This document shows, piece after piece, positions 48,056 through 58,368 of a stretch of 64,000 nt of DNA. A program made the position numbers and the translations under genes. Every line of letters begins with the position of its first letter. The stretch's first letter is position 1. The stretch spans positions 27,001,718-27,065,717 of the forward strand of contig NW_026622974.1 in assembly GCF_023065955.2 (NCBI RefSeq), written 5' to 3'. The notes beneath the pieces are model-generated. The model was not told the origin of the DNA, ran no database searches, and saw only the letters and a list, made by a program, of their open reading frames with translations. This stretch comes from Ursus arctos. Its lineage: Eukaryota > Chordata > Mammalia > Carnivora > Ursidae.

Positions 48056-48510
48056 AGAAAATGACATCAGATTTTTTTTTATTATTGAAATATAATCGCC
48101 ATACAGTGTTATATTAGTTTCAAGTGTACGATTGATTGGATAATTCTGTGTGTTAGTCAGTGCTCATACAGTAAGTGTAGTCACCATCTGTTATCGTACA
48201 ATGTTATTACAATAGTATTGGCTATATTCCCTATGCTGTAGTATCTCTGTGACTTATTTATTTTGTAACTGGAAGTTTGTACCTCTTAATCCCCTTCATC
48301 TATTTTGCCCATCCCCCCACCCCCTCCTCTGTTTGGTTTTTTGTTTGTTGGTCTTGTTTTTTTATATTCCACATGTATATGAGTGAAATCATATGGTATT
48401 TATCTTTCTCTATCTGACTCACTTCACTTATTAGCAGTATACCCTCTAGGTTTGTCCATGTTGTTGCTGATGGCAAGATTTCATTCTTCTTATGACTTAG
48501 TAATATTCCA

Positions 48511-48556
<46 letters not shown>

Positions 48557-49090
48557 CACGTCTTCTTTATCAATTCATCTAGCAGTGAACAGTTGGATTG
48601 CTTCCCTAGCTCGGTGGTTGTAAATAATGCACAATAAACATAGGGAGACATATGTCTTTTCAAGTTAGTGCTTTCATTTTGGGGGGCAGGTAAATACCCA
48701 GTAGTGGAATTACTGGATCATATGGTATTTCTATTTTTATTTTTTTGAGGAACCTCCACACTGTTTTCCACAGTGGCTACACCAACTTATGTTCCCAGCA
48801 ACAGTGCACACTGGTTCCCTTTTCTCTACATCCTCACCAGCACTTACTATTTCTTGTTTTTTTAATACGTGAGGTGGTATCTCGTTGTGGTCTTGATTTG
48901 ATGATGAGTGATGTCGAGCGTCTTTCCCTGTGTCTATGGAAAAATGTCTATTTAGGTCCTCCGCTGATTTTTCAATAGGATTGTTTGCTTTTTGGTGTTG
49001 AGTTGTATAAGTTCTTTATATATTTTGGGTATTAACCCCTTGTAGGGTATATCATTTGCAAATATCTAGAAGAGAAGGATACCAGATTTT
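48056..49090 (-). mobile_element. Carnivore LINE-1 3' region, antisense, about 1 kb
   Basis: The body (48076-49070) has a T run, 'cgccatacagtgttatatt', 'ccacatgtatatgagtgaaa', 'gtccatgttgttgctgatgg', a TG run, 'taaatacccagtagtgg' and 'gtgaggtggtatctcgttg'. It is 5'-truncated. The flanks 'agaaaatgacatcagatttt' and 'agagaaggataccagatttt' agree at 16 of 20 positions, a plausible worn TSD. The 84-codon frame over the TG run is spurious. Confidence 0.88.
48512..48554. repeat. (TG)n microsatellite inside LINE-1
   Basis: A 43-base uninterrupted run between 'agtaatattccaa' and 'tatcacgtcttctttatc', the same LINE-1 position as the runs at 36481 and 63456. Confidence 0.97.
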
Positions 49091-49164
49091 AGTTTTACAA
49101 ATATGACCCTGCCCGTGACAGGCAGGGTGGATTATACAAAAGGGAGACTAATAATTATAAAAAC

Positions 49165-49372
49165 TATACACCGTTATGTGCTCTGGATCAAACACCATGT
49201 AAGTGATTTACACAGATTCAGTAATTTAATCATCATAGAAACCCTGTGAGGAAAGTGTAGTCATTCCCATCTCACAGGTGAGGAAACCAAGGCACTGATG
49301 GGCTAAATTACTTGCCCAGAATCTCGAAGCTAAAAAGTGGCAGAGGCAGAATTTGAACAGAGGCAGACTGGC
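49165..49372 (-). repeat. MIR, antisense
   Basis: 'catcatagaaaccctgtgag', 'catctcacaggtgaggaaac', 'aattacttgcccagaatctc' and 'agtggcagaggcagaatttg' make an almost complete antisense MIR. Confidence 0.88.
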
Positions 49373-49571
49373 TAAGGCAAGGATCTTGGTTGGGGGCCTA
49401 TTGCCATGGCCGCGGGTAAAAGGCGCTGAGGATCAGGCCTAAGGCAATAGCAGTGGAGCTAGAGTAGAAAGAACCAGCCACAGGTTCCTAGATCTGAGGC
49501 CAGTGTTCTTGCCATTGTTTTCTTATTTTTTGTAGTTTTTCTGTTTCTATCTAAACATAGATCTGATGACA

Positions 49572-50007
49572 CCTGTAGTGGGTTTGCTGTCCATTCCCCC
49601 CCCAAAAAATCACATCTGTCCAGAACCTTAGAATGTGATCTTTTTGGAAATAGAGCCTCTGCAGATAGAACTAGCTGTTAAGATGAGGTCATACTAGATT
49701 AGATTGGGCCCTAAATCCAATGGCTCGTGTCCTTGTAAGAAAAGAAGAGGACACACAGAGAAGGATGTGAAGACAGAGACAGATTGGAATGATGCAGCAA
49801 CAAACTAGGGAAAGCCACGGATTGCCAGGACCTGCCAGCAGCTAGGAAGAAGCAAGTTCCATTCCTAGAACCTTCAGTGTGAGCATAGCCCTGCTGGCAC
49901 ATTGATTTCAGATTTCTGGCCTCCAGACTGTGAAATGCTACATTGCTATTGTTTTAAGCTCAAAAATTAGTGCTAATTTATTACAGAAGCCCTAGGAAAC
50001 TAATACA
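49572..50007 (+). mobile_element. MLT1-type MaLR solo LTR, sense
   Basis: 'gtgatctttttggaaatag', 'gttaagatgaggtcatac', 'gggccctaaatccaatgg', 'tgtccttgtaagaaaag', 'ccctgctggcacattgattt', 'ttctggcctccagactgtg' and the end 'aggaaactaatacaac' follow the MLT1 LTR. A C-rich/A-run patch sits at 49598-49610. Confidence 0.9.
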
Positions 50008-50810
50008 ACACCCTTCTTTACTCAACCACATAGGGTTATATTCTCATATATTTATAATTGCATATGAATGAGTATATGGTTTTTGAAGGAAAAATCATCC
50101 ACAGTTGATGATCTCATGAGCCTGCCATCTTTATTGCATTTCACTGCCATTTGCCCAATAGACTAACCTCATTTGGATTCCCTGAGGTTAGTCTTGCTTT
50201 CACCTTCATATTATTATCCACACTTTAAATATATTGAGTTGCAAAGACAGAATTCTCTTTGTACCCTAGCCTGGAAGTACCTTGAAGGTAAGACTTATTT
50301 TATAACCAAAACCCCAACCTCTGAAAATGGTTATAAAAGTGAAGAAGCCTGCTTTAGGCTTGGCTTTTGCACTGATCCAGGAGCCAACAGAGTCTGCTGT
50401 CATTAAGACGGGATATATCAGGAGCTGTTTGCAAAGTGTATGATAAGCAACATAAGCAATCAAACACAAAGGGAGTCTTTTCACATCTTATTGGAAACTC
50501 TGAGTTTCCACAAGATGGAATTGTAGAATTTTAGAGCTATTCAGACAGAATTGACATGTAACTCCTTTGTAACAAAGGAATTGAAAACATTTTCATTTCT
50601 ACCAGCACAGTGGCATTGACTTACTTTAACCCTACATCATTTATTCTTTTCTCTGCAAACCATTTTCTAATTGACACGTCACTTATATTTGTTACCTATT
50701 TTACAAATGCTCTGTTTACCATTTATTTTTCAGAAAAAAAAAAAACTGGATACAAATGTATTTGAGGTTTTCTGGGGCTGCTTGCACAGACGCATCAGTC
50801 ACAGAGACAC

Positions 50811-50854
<44 letters not shown>

Positions 50855-51279
50855 CCACAAGAGCTTGAGGTGCAATCTGATGAAAAAAGGGAGAATTGGT
50901 GACTAGAGCAGTTCTGCTTAGAGCTTTTTTCTCGACACCTGCTACCCTTACCCCAAACAATGCAAATCATTTCATACTTTCCAGTGAACAAGAGTATTTT
51001 AGTAGTTAGTGAACAAGAAAATGTCTACCCTATTTTCCAGAAACACAAATATACTGTAGCAAAGCAGCTACCACTTTCCTTTTAAAAGTCATTCCTGCAA
51101 GGTTTTTGTGGTGGTTGTTTTGATGAATTAATAATATTAGGAGACAGGATGCAGGTTTTAGGGTCAGTGATGTGGAGATTCTTGACATTTATCTCCTCTT
51201 CAGAGATCCCCAATTTCTTTAATCATTAACACTTACCTGAGTTTTCTTGTTTATTAATTTATTGGTTGATCTATTTTCT
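50008..51279. other. Repeat-poor stretch with a hairpin and a microsatellite
   Basis: Unique sequence with a perfect 12-bp inverted repeat (50160-50171/50183-50194), an A11 run near 50738 and an AC run at 50813-50852. No supported exon. Confidence 0.5.
50813..50852. repeat. (AC)20 microsatellite
   Basis: A 40-base AC run. The Cys-Val and Thr-His open frames across it are artefacts. Confidence 0.97.
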
Positions 51280-51390
51280 GTCTGTCCAGACTAGCAGACA
51301 CTTACCTGCCTTACTCACTGCATTCCCTACAGAGTCTAAAACTGCACCTGGTGCTAATCAAATGTTTATTCAATGAATGAAGCAATGCAT
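51280..51390 (+). repeat. LINE-2 3' end
   Basis: 'gtccagactagcagacac', 'cactgcattccctacagag', 'aactgcacctggtgctaatc' and 'aaatgtttattcaatgaatg' match the end of L2, with its terminal gaatga-type repeats. Confidence 0.65.
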
Positions 51391-52894
51391 GCAGAGTAGA
51401 TATCCTAGGATCCATAATGGAGTGAGGATTGAGAGAAAGAAGCCATCGCAGAAGTGATAGGTCATTGAAGACACAGTTTCTTTAGCGGAATAGAAGCATG
51501 GACTCTAGTGGGAAACTGAGGCAAATCTTGGGTAATGTTGGAAAAGGGTTGGCTTCACAATCTGCAAAGATAAAGGAGGGAGGCATCCCAAGGATGAGCA
51601 CAAAGCCGCTATGGGGCAGGGACAAAAGTGCAATTAATTCCTAAAGTTATGTCGTTTGGACAGGTATAGAGAGAGGTTGTGGGGGATATGTAAACTGACT
51701 ATTTCTAAAGCTTGCCTACAAAATGTGACAAGTAACTCAGACTCTCTAAAAAGGAAATTGATGAATTCCCAAGTATCATTTCCAGGGCTTTACAACAAAA
51801 ATATGCATTTTGAAATCCTGTGTTTATATGTATACTCCATGGGTAATGGTATTATAATATAGCAGTGGTATGCCGTGAAATAACATGCTGGAAGAAAATT
51901 TAGATTTGAAATGAAATTACTAAGTTAAACTATGCAAAATACATCAAGCAAATATTCAGGTAAAGTTACCTAGCTCTAGGATGTGCCTTTGCCTGCTCTC
52001 TCTACATCTGATCTCACGTGGCTTTATATAGGAAACAAGAGAGGCTGATGTCACCCAAAATATCCTAGGTATGTATCACCAGATGAGGAAATTACAGAAA
52101 GAAAGCAGGAGCTATCACTGTAGCTATATCAGCATTACCCAGTGTCACCTAGTTACATTAAAAAGTTCTGAATAAACAGCTCAAGGGGAAAAAGACATTT
52201 TCCTTTTCTGAGTTAATATGTCTCTGTGCTGTTGTCTGGGCGTCTTTTCAATTTTCCTTTGTTGACTTGGCTGTTTTTGGATTGGAGGCTTCTTTTTCTT
52301 ATCTGTGGGGAGGAATGCTTTTCTAACTAGAGCCTGGTGACTTTGCTGGGATGGCAAGGCTTGTGTGGGTTTTCCACGGAACACAAAAGCCTGTGTCCCC
52401 GTAAAGAACTGAAATATGTCCTTTAGTGCCCAAGAGCTCACCAAATGGGGAAGTAAGATGAACACGCCAGTGTGGGGAGCGGCCACCACCACCTCTCCTC
52501 CTCTGTGGCAATTTCACCCTCCCACTGAGTTGGGCCTGCGTGGCCAAGGCTCTGGGTACACACTCGGCAACGTGCTCTGATGGATTCCTCTTCGCTTGGG
52601 GAGAACACGACCAAGGGGTCAGGGGAGGGCTGAGGCCACGGGCACTGGGGCTGTATTTATTACCGACCATGGTTCTAAACCACCACTGCTGTTCAGGCTC
52701 TGTGCTTCTCCTATATGTAACCTTCCCTGGGCATTCCGAATCTGATGAGGAAGAACTGATGGGGAGGAGAGAAGGGAGAGGGCAAGGGCCGAGACAACCA
52801 GAAGGTAGGTGTAGCAGAGGCAGTCGTTGAGAGATTTCCAGGAAGGAACAAAAAGACTTTCATTATGATATTATTATATACAATAGTTACCATA
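51391..52894. other. Unique stretch with a GC-richer core
   Basis: No repeat family recognised. Around 52440-52680 the base composition rises to about 58% G+C (36, 35 and 34 of 60 on three consecutive lines from 52501), well above the surroundings. Three frames of 96-115 codons overlap there on both strands, none with a recognisable domain. Confidence 0.5.
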
Positions 52895-53330
52895 TTAGTT
52901 AAGATTATATTCACTGCAGGTTGTAGGAAACAGACTAAGTCACTTAACAAGTTTAGGATTTATTTTCCTCACACAACAAGGAATCTGAAGGGAGTCAAGC
53001 CTCCGCAATGTCATGAAGGACTGCCTGCCGTTTCCTCATCAGTTCGTCCCTGCTGTGTTAGTCCTGTCGTGGCCTCAAAACGGCTGCTCCGCCTCCAGCC
53101 TCACAGTTGCTTTCCAGTCAAGAGGCAAAGGGACCAAGAAGCTCCTGGCAAGGTTTTGCCTTTTCATGAGAAAAGATCCTTTTCCAGAGATTTTGCCTAT
53201 GTCCCTTTGTCCAGAAATGAGTCCCATGGGAACCCGTGCCTGTAAGAGAGACTGAGAACTTGGGGATTTACTTTTCCAGCTTCTGTGGGGGAGGACCGCG
53301 CTGAGAGAGAAAGGGATGGCCATGGATTTT
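52895..53330 (+). repeat. Ancient mammalian repeat (family B)
   Basis: 'gcaggttgtaggaaacagac', 'ggatttattttcctcacac', 'gaatctgaagggagtcaagc', 'gcctcaaaacggctgctcc', 'aaaagatccttttccagag', 'tgtccagaaatgagtccc' and 'ctgtgggggaggaccgcg' follow the family B order. The 126-codon frame at 52865-53245 lies almost wholly in this repeat, and other frames overlap it on both strands. Confidence 0.6.
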
Positions 53331-54062
53331 GAATGAACCACAATGGATCAAGGCCAAATTATCAAATAATCAAAGGAAAAGTGTGTATGTATCGAAGTGC
53401 CAAAATATGCAAAGCCAAGCAAGAATTACAGTGACCAAAGGTCACGCAGGTGGAACCACACAGCAGCTGGTAAAGATGACAGTTAAAGGTCATTGGCTTT
53501 CTAAAGTGCTTTAGACTTTGCTTTACTTTTCTATCCTGTAAAATGTTTCTATTCTCCTGTTTGTTCTCAGTTGAAGAAAAAATAGGACAACAGTATTTTA
53601 TGACTTATATAGGCAGCGTTCTCTCTCACGAACTGGGGGGAGGGTCACATGCCCCCTTGGAGTCTCCTTGCACTGGGTGCTCCTTTGCTGTGGGTCAAAG
53701 ATTGCAGCAGCGAAGGTTAGAGACGCCAGGGAGCTGAGGTAGTGACTCGAAAATATGACAGACTCGGGAGTTAGTAAAGAAACAGGAGCAGGGCAGAAGT
53801 TTTTTACTTTTCTCATCCCTCTTTCTCTCTGGCTCCTGATTAATTTAACCCTCAAGTCCAAGCTTAACTCCCTTCCCTGGAGTCCACTTGCACCTCATGC
53901 CCTCTTCAGTGGTCTAACAGAGTCTCTCCTCCTATGTGCACACATCACAGCTGCTGTGTGCCTTTATCAGACTAACATTCTTTCCCTCAGCAAAAAACTA
54001 CTTAGAGCCCACCATGTTCCATGTCCTGCCCAAAACTCTGGGTTTAGAGCAGTTCAGCCCCT
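53331..54062. other. Mostly unique stretch
   Basis: No gene or family repeat that I can name. The overlapping 87- and 108-codon frames on opposite strands show no domain. Confidence 0.4.
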
Positions 54063-54435
54063 GCCATGCAGAGCCACATAGGTAATTTTAAGTTTTCTAT
54101 TATCCACATTAATAGGGGTAAAAAGAAATGGGTGATATTAATCTTAATAATACATTTTATTTAAACTAATATGCCCAAAATATAGTTTAAATAATACTTA
54201 TTAAATATTAGAGGCTCAACAGTATATCAAAATAATAACAAAATCACATTATTTGATATAATTGTTACTATTACGTATAAAAATTATGAGTGAGCTATTT
54301 TACTTTTTTATATTAAATCTTCAAAATCCAGTGCGTATTTGATAGAGCACATCTCAGTTCAGACTAGCCACGTTTCAAGTGGTTGTTAGCCACACATGGC
54401 AAGTGGCTTCCACGTTCAACTGCACTACTCTTAAG
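54063..54435 (+). repeat. Ancient DNA-transposon-like repeat (family D)
   Basis: 'gagccacataggtaatttta', 'gggtgatattaatcttaata', 'cattttatttaaactaat', 'cagactagccacgtttcaag' and 'tagccacacatggcaagtgg' follow a common repeat whose two ends share 'gccacat' words. I recognise it by pattern and am unsure of the name. Confidence 0.55.
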
Positions 54436-54808
54436 CTTACAGACCTTAAATAATGATTTATTATAAAACTTGTTAATTAGGCCTAATAAATGTCTAATAT
54501 ACACAGGGTTCGTGGCATGTGGTAATAAGGGAAGCAGTCTCATGTGAAGAAAGCCAGCTGTTCTTTTTGTAGGCTCCCCAAAAGTAGGCATTTATCTTAG
54601 CGACTTTCCCATTGCCCAGAGTCTACCTCTCAACCTCATAGATTTAGAAAGATTTGATTTATTTGCAGTCCTAAAGTTGATTTATTTCAGGATCCTGGCT
54701 CCTCTAAGTGACAAGATTCTGAGATTAGTGTATAAAAATGAGAATTCAAGTCCATTTGCAACGAAATGTGTCAGGAGGTGTGTGCATTTGTGTTATCCCC
54801 ATGCGCCA
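54436..54808. other. Unique stretch, nothing recognised
   Basis: About 370 bp with no assigned feature. Confidence 0.4.
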
Positions 54809-54814
54809 GGATTT

Positions 54815-55135
54815 GGCACCCTTGGCAGGTGCCAAATCCAGCCCCCCGACCTGTTTTTGTATAGCCAGTAGCTAAGCATTGTTTTATACTTTTAAAGTTG
54901 ATAGGAAATCAAAAGAAGAATAAAATTTTGATATACATGAAATGTGCATGAAATTCAACTATCCGCGTCAATAAATGTTTTATTGGAACACAACCACACA
55001 TTCATTTAAGTATTATCTATGACTGCTTTCATACTACAATAGCAGAGTTTTGTAGTTGCAACAGAGACCATATGGCCCACAAAGCCTAAAATATTTACGA
55101 TCTGACTTATTACAGAAAATGTTTGCCACCTTCTG
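54815..55135 (-). mobile_element. hAT-type nonautonomous element (family C), antisense
   Basis: 'ggtgccaaatccagcccc', 'acctgtttttgtatagcc', 'aataaatgttttattggaac', 'gtattatctatgactgc', 'accatatggcccacaaagc', 'ctaaaatatttacgatctg' and 'gaaaatgtttgccacc' are the reverse complement order of the family seen at 42252, which lacks part of the middle. A MER5 copy follows immediately. Confidence 0.75.
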
Positions 55136-55143
55136 CCACAGAC

Positions 55144-55305
55144 CAGCGCCTCTCAGCCTGTGTTGTGTATGTGAACTACTTGAAGAGACTTAACAAAGTA
55201 CAAATATCTAGTGCCGACCCCAAGTAACTGATTTACTTAGCCTCTGGTGAGGACTAAGCATTGGTATTTTTTAAAAAATTATTCTAATACTGTAGCCAAA
55301 CCAGA
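55144..55305 (+). mobile_element. MER5-type hAT-Charlie element
   Basis: 'cagcgcctctcagcctgtg', 'gtgaactacttgaagagac', 'agtgccgaccccaagtaac' and 'actgatttacttagcctctg' follow the MER5 order, diverged. Confidence 0.65.
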
Positions 55306-55309
55306 TACG

Positions 55310-55669
55310 AAGCCAAAATAACCAGGAGGTTGTGTGGAGAACATGGACTCAAGTCAGGAGAGAGCTTGAGTACCCGTCTTCAGTCAATCCAGACCTGTCA
55401 GCACACAGACCACTCGCGTCAGCGTGCCAAGGCACATTCTTCCAACTCAGTGCTCATCCAGACCCGCCAGTATTCACTTCTGTGCCCACGATGTTCCTCC
55501 ACTTCCAAACTGAACCAGCTCCTGCTGATGGACACATTCTTCCTGCGCATTCACCAGTTAATCCGGCCTTATCGGCCTGGGGCCATTCTGTCTCTCTTAC
55601 ATGATTTTGTCTGTTCTGATTCACTACGTGTGTGCTGCTTTTCTAGCTTTCCGAGGACCGAGCTTTTTT
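55310..55669. other. Unassigned stretch with a degenerate direct repeat
   Basis: Non-repetitive by family, but 'cacattcttcc' recurs exactly 100 bases apart (55433 and 55533). Two frames of 130 and 90 codons overlap here in different phases, and neither resembles a known protein. The longer one ends inside the SINE tail. Confidence 0.45.
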
Positions 55670-55908
55670 CCCCCCAAATTATTTCTTTTTTTTTTTTTAA
55701 AGATTTTTATTTATTTATTTGACAGAGATAGAGACAGCCAGCGAGAGAGGGAACACAAGCAGGGGGAGTGGGAGAGGAAGAAGCAGGCTCCCAGCAGAGG
55801 AGCCTGACGTGGGGCTCGATCCCATAACGCCGGGATCACGCCCTGAGCTGAAGGCAGACACTTAATCGCTGTGCCACCCAGAAGCCCCCCCCCCCCAAAT
55901 TATTTCTT
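55670..55908 (-). mobile_element. Young bear-type Can-SINE, antisense, with perfect 18-bp TSD
   Basis: The body (55688-55890) has a T tail, 'aagatttttatttatttatt', 'gacagagatagagacagcc', 'agcgagagagggaacacaag', 'gatcccataacgccggg' and the head 'gtgccacccagaagcccc'. The perfect duplication 'ccccccaaattatttctt' lies at 55670-55687 and 55891-55908, giving a 12-base C run at the junction. Confidence 0.97.
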
Positions 55909-56154
55909 GGTTGCCTCAGTGCCTGTGCCTTTGGCAACTGACATTCCAGTTGTTGCTTTTCTTGGGTGTTTTTGAATCTCCAGCCTGATATGTCACTTAA
56001 GTATTTAGTGGGTAGCTTCATTGGCAGTCGAGCGAATGAATGAATGAATGAATGAAAGAAAAGGTAGAATGGAAGAACAGTTAGGAAAAATACACAGGAA
56101 TTTTGCAAGCTGTGTATTGTGGGTATAAATGGGAGTTTAAACTCAAAGTATACA
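55909..56154. other. Short unique stretch with (GAAT)n
   Basis: A gaat tandem run at 56034-56056; otherwise unassigned. Confidence 0.5.
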
Positions 56155-56345
56155 CATTCAAATCCTAGTTCTGCTGCTTTCCCTGGAGAGCCCCATGGGA
56201 AGATCCCTTCACATGTCTGAGAACAAGACTTTGGATACTGTAAGAAAGAGAGTAACACCTACTTCACAGAGTTGTGTGAGGATGACTTACCAAATATGGT
56301 AGTTCTTAGTATAATCCCTGGCACATAATAGCGTCTTAATAAAAA
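56155..56345 (+). repeat. MIR, sense
   Basis: 'aaatcctagttctgctgc', 'acacctacttcacagagttg', 'tgtgaggatgacttacc' and 'taatccctggcacataatag' are sense MIR landmarks over nearly the full length. Confidence 0.8.
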
Positions 56346-56349
56346 GTTT

Positions 56350-56777
56350 CCTCATCCTTCCTCTGCATGGCTAAGGCATCCTTTTGTGTGAAAAGGCCCT
56401 GAGTAATTTGCAGTCTTATTTATTAAATTATGTAACTTATAACACTGGTAAAAAGGTTTTTTTTTTTTTTTACTATTTGAACATATATTTTGTAATACAA
56501 GTTTTCAAATAACAAAATTTTATAATTGACCTTATAGTTCCGTACCATGGCTCTAACATTAGATTTTTTTCCATGGTATAAGCACCACATAAATAATCCC
56601 TGTGTCTTTTTATATAACATTAAATTTTACTTTTTTTTCAAAAGCTTCTTGAGTTTTGAGATGGGAAATTACTTTATGTGAACTCACAGTTTATATATTT
56701 AGGGAAAACATTGTCCTTTAAAATATCATCCTTTCCTATTTGTTGGTACCAAAATAGTCATAAGATAACAAAGAATC
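56350..56777. other. AT-rich unique stretch
   Basis: A T15 run at 56457-56471, with nothing else recognised. Confidence 0.4.
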
Positions 56778-56940
56778 AAAAGTTCTTGACCCTGGTTTCA
56801 TGCGATAATCACCTGAGGAGATACTTTTAAAATTCCGATGTTCAGCCCCACTCCAGACCAGAATCTCTCAGGATGGAGCCCAGGCACCATCTGTTTTCAG
56901 TCTTCCAGATGATACCGACGTATAGTGAAGATTGGAAGCC
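56778..56940 (+). mobile_element. MER5-type hAT-Charlie element
   Basis: 'agttcttgaccctggtttc', 'gataatcacctgaggagat', 'cagccccactccagaccag', 'agatgataccgacgtatag' follow MER5. It is adjacent to an antisense MIR. Confidence 0.75.
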
Positions 56941-57065
56941 ACTAATCTCTCCCATCCTCTTAACTTAACATACGAGGGGAAATGAAGCCCAGAGATTAAG
57001 TGATGGAGCCCACACCCTTGGCTGAGGTGGAACTGAAACCCAGTTTTTCCACCTCCAGACCAATG
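56941..57065 (-). repeat. MIR-like fragment, antisense
   Basis: 'gaggggaaatgaagcccag', 'agattaagtgatggagccc' and 'gaggtggaactgaaaccc' follow antisense MIR, diverged. Confidence 0.6.
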
Positions 57066-57284
57066 TTCCAAGCTAATCCTATGCCTAGAGTTTCAGGATG
57101 CACAGTTTTCTTGAAGCATACAAAAACCTCACTGTAGAGACTATTGCTTAATTTAAATATATGGCTATAAAGAGAATATCAGTAGTAGAAGAATTAAAGT
57201 GTATATGTTTAATTCATTCTTTGAAATTTAGTTAAGCACATCTTATATGTTAGGTATGGTGACTTTCATCATTAGGTCTGTTTT

Positions 57285-57612
57285 GTGGGGTAATTATTAC
57301 TGTTCTCATTTTTAAAACGAGGATATTGAGAGGCGCTTGGGTGGCTCAGTCAGTTAAGTGTCTGACTCTTGGTTTCCGCTCAGGTCGTGATCTCAGGGTC
57401 ATGGGATTGAGCCCCGTGTCAGTCTTGGCACTCAGTGGGGAGTCTGCTTGAGATTCTCTCTCTCCCCTTCTGCCCCTTCCCCCACTTTCTAAAAATAAAT
57501 AAGTACATCTTTAGAAATAAAATAAAATGAGGAAATTGACACCCAAAGAGGTCAATAGACCTGCGTTTGGTCACACGGCTAGTGAATGGCAAGTCATGAA
57601 ATGAATCCAAGT
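57285..57612 (-). repeat. MIR, antisense, split by a Can-SINE
   Basis: The left piece, 'ttattactgttctcatttt' then 'aaaacgaggatattga', and the right piece, 'gacacccaaagaggtcaat' then 'ggtcacacggctagtgaatgg' (in part), join as one antisense MIR once the SINE at 57330-57523 is taken out. Confidence 0.75.
57314..57539 (+). mobile_element. Can-SINE, older subfamily, sense, inside MIR
   Basis: The body (57330-57523) has 'gaggcgcttgggtggctcag', 'gtgtctgactcttggtttcc', 'gatctcagggtcatggg', 'gagattctctctctcccc', 'ctaaaaataaataag'. The TSD is 'aaaacgaggatattga' against 'aaaatgaggaaattga' (14 of 16). Confidence 0.94.
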
Positions 57613-58368
57613 CATAGGACACAATCCTGACTTTCTTTTCCCTCTCAGCAAATAGAATCTTAACATTTGTACAATTCTTCATCTCTTGTTTTCTTTTTTC
57701 CTGCAGACATTGTTATCTCAATTGATTTGGCCAATAATTTAATTAACTCTGGCGAAATTCTCTTTATTTAGAAAACCAGAGAAAGGTACATGAAGAGGTG
57801 AACTTGTAAGTTTTACAGGTAGTACCCAATAATTAAAAATCATCTAAGACATCTCAGTAAGATTTTACAGGGCTATTTCTCATAAATTTAGTGTGGAAGC
57901 TATCATTTTGTTTGGTTTTGTTTTTTGGGCTAGATGGAAAAGACCCACTGGATAGGAGTGGTGAGCAGAATGTACTTATGTTTCACAAAGGGCCATTTTA
58001 TAATGAACTTGGATGGGTCCCAGTTCAAAAGAATAGAAGAATAGTATTGAGATGAGGGGATCCTGCGGTGGCCAAATAGACTCAAAACTAGACTCAACTT
58101 GTCAAGATAAATGGCTGACATAACTTGTCTCTACAGAACTCATTAAAATGTTGATTTAAATATTAACAGTTTCTTAAAGCAGTACCTTTAGTGCTTAAAA
58201 ATTTATACTACCAAGTTTTTCTTTATTTTTCCTTAAGGTCTAGATCTTTTACTCTCCATAGTTTGAGAGTAATCACAAGAAAGGCTCCCAAAATAGTGAG
58301 AGTTCCTCTGTGTAAATGAAAGGGTCAACCAGGTATCTTTTTCAAGTAAAAACAAACTGTGTACATGG
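57613..58368. other. Unique stretch, nothing recognised
   Basis: No repeat or supported exon. Confidence 0.4.

Larger units (their letters stand above)
47655..49500 (+). repeat. Family A copy split by LINE-1 and MIR
   Basis: Left part (47655-48075): 'gaggagccccttgctctgag', 'ctgacacctgagcacgg', 'aaggttttaaagaagaaaatg' (in part). Right parts: 49071-49135, then 49385-49500 with 'ggcctattgccatggccg' and 'ggcaatagcagtggagc'. The LINE-1 at 48076-49070 and a MIR at 49165-49372 lie between. The order is preserved, so this is one old element opened by later insertions. Confidence 0.55.

Noticed and set aside
52323..53245. Overlapping frames of 115, 96 and 126 codons
   Set aside because: They overlap each other on opposite strands, and the 126-codon one lies in a family B repeat. 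None shows a domain or conserved motif.
55330..55722. 130-codon frame with a second 90-codon frame in another phase
   Set aside because: No similarity to a protein I know, and the longer frame ends inside the T-rich tail of a young SINE.
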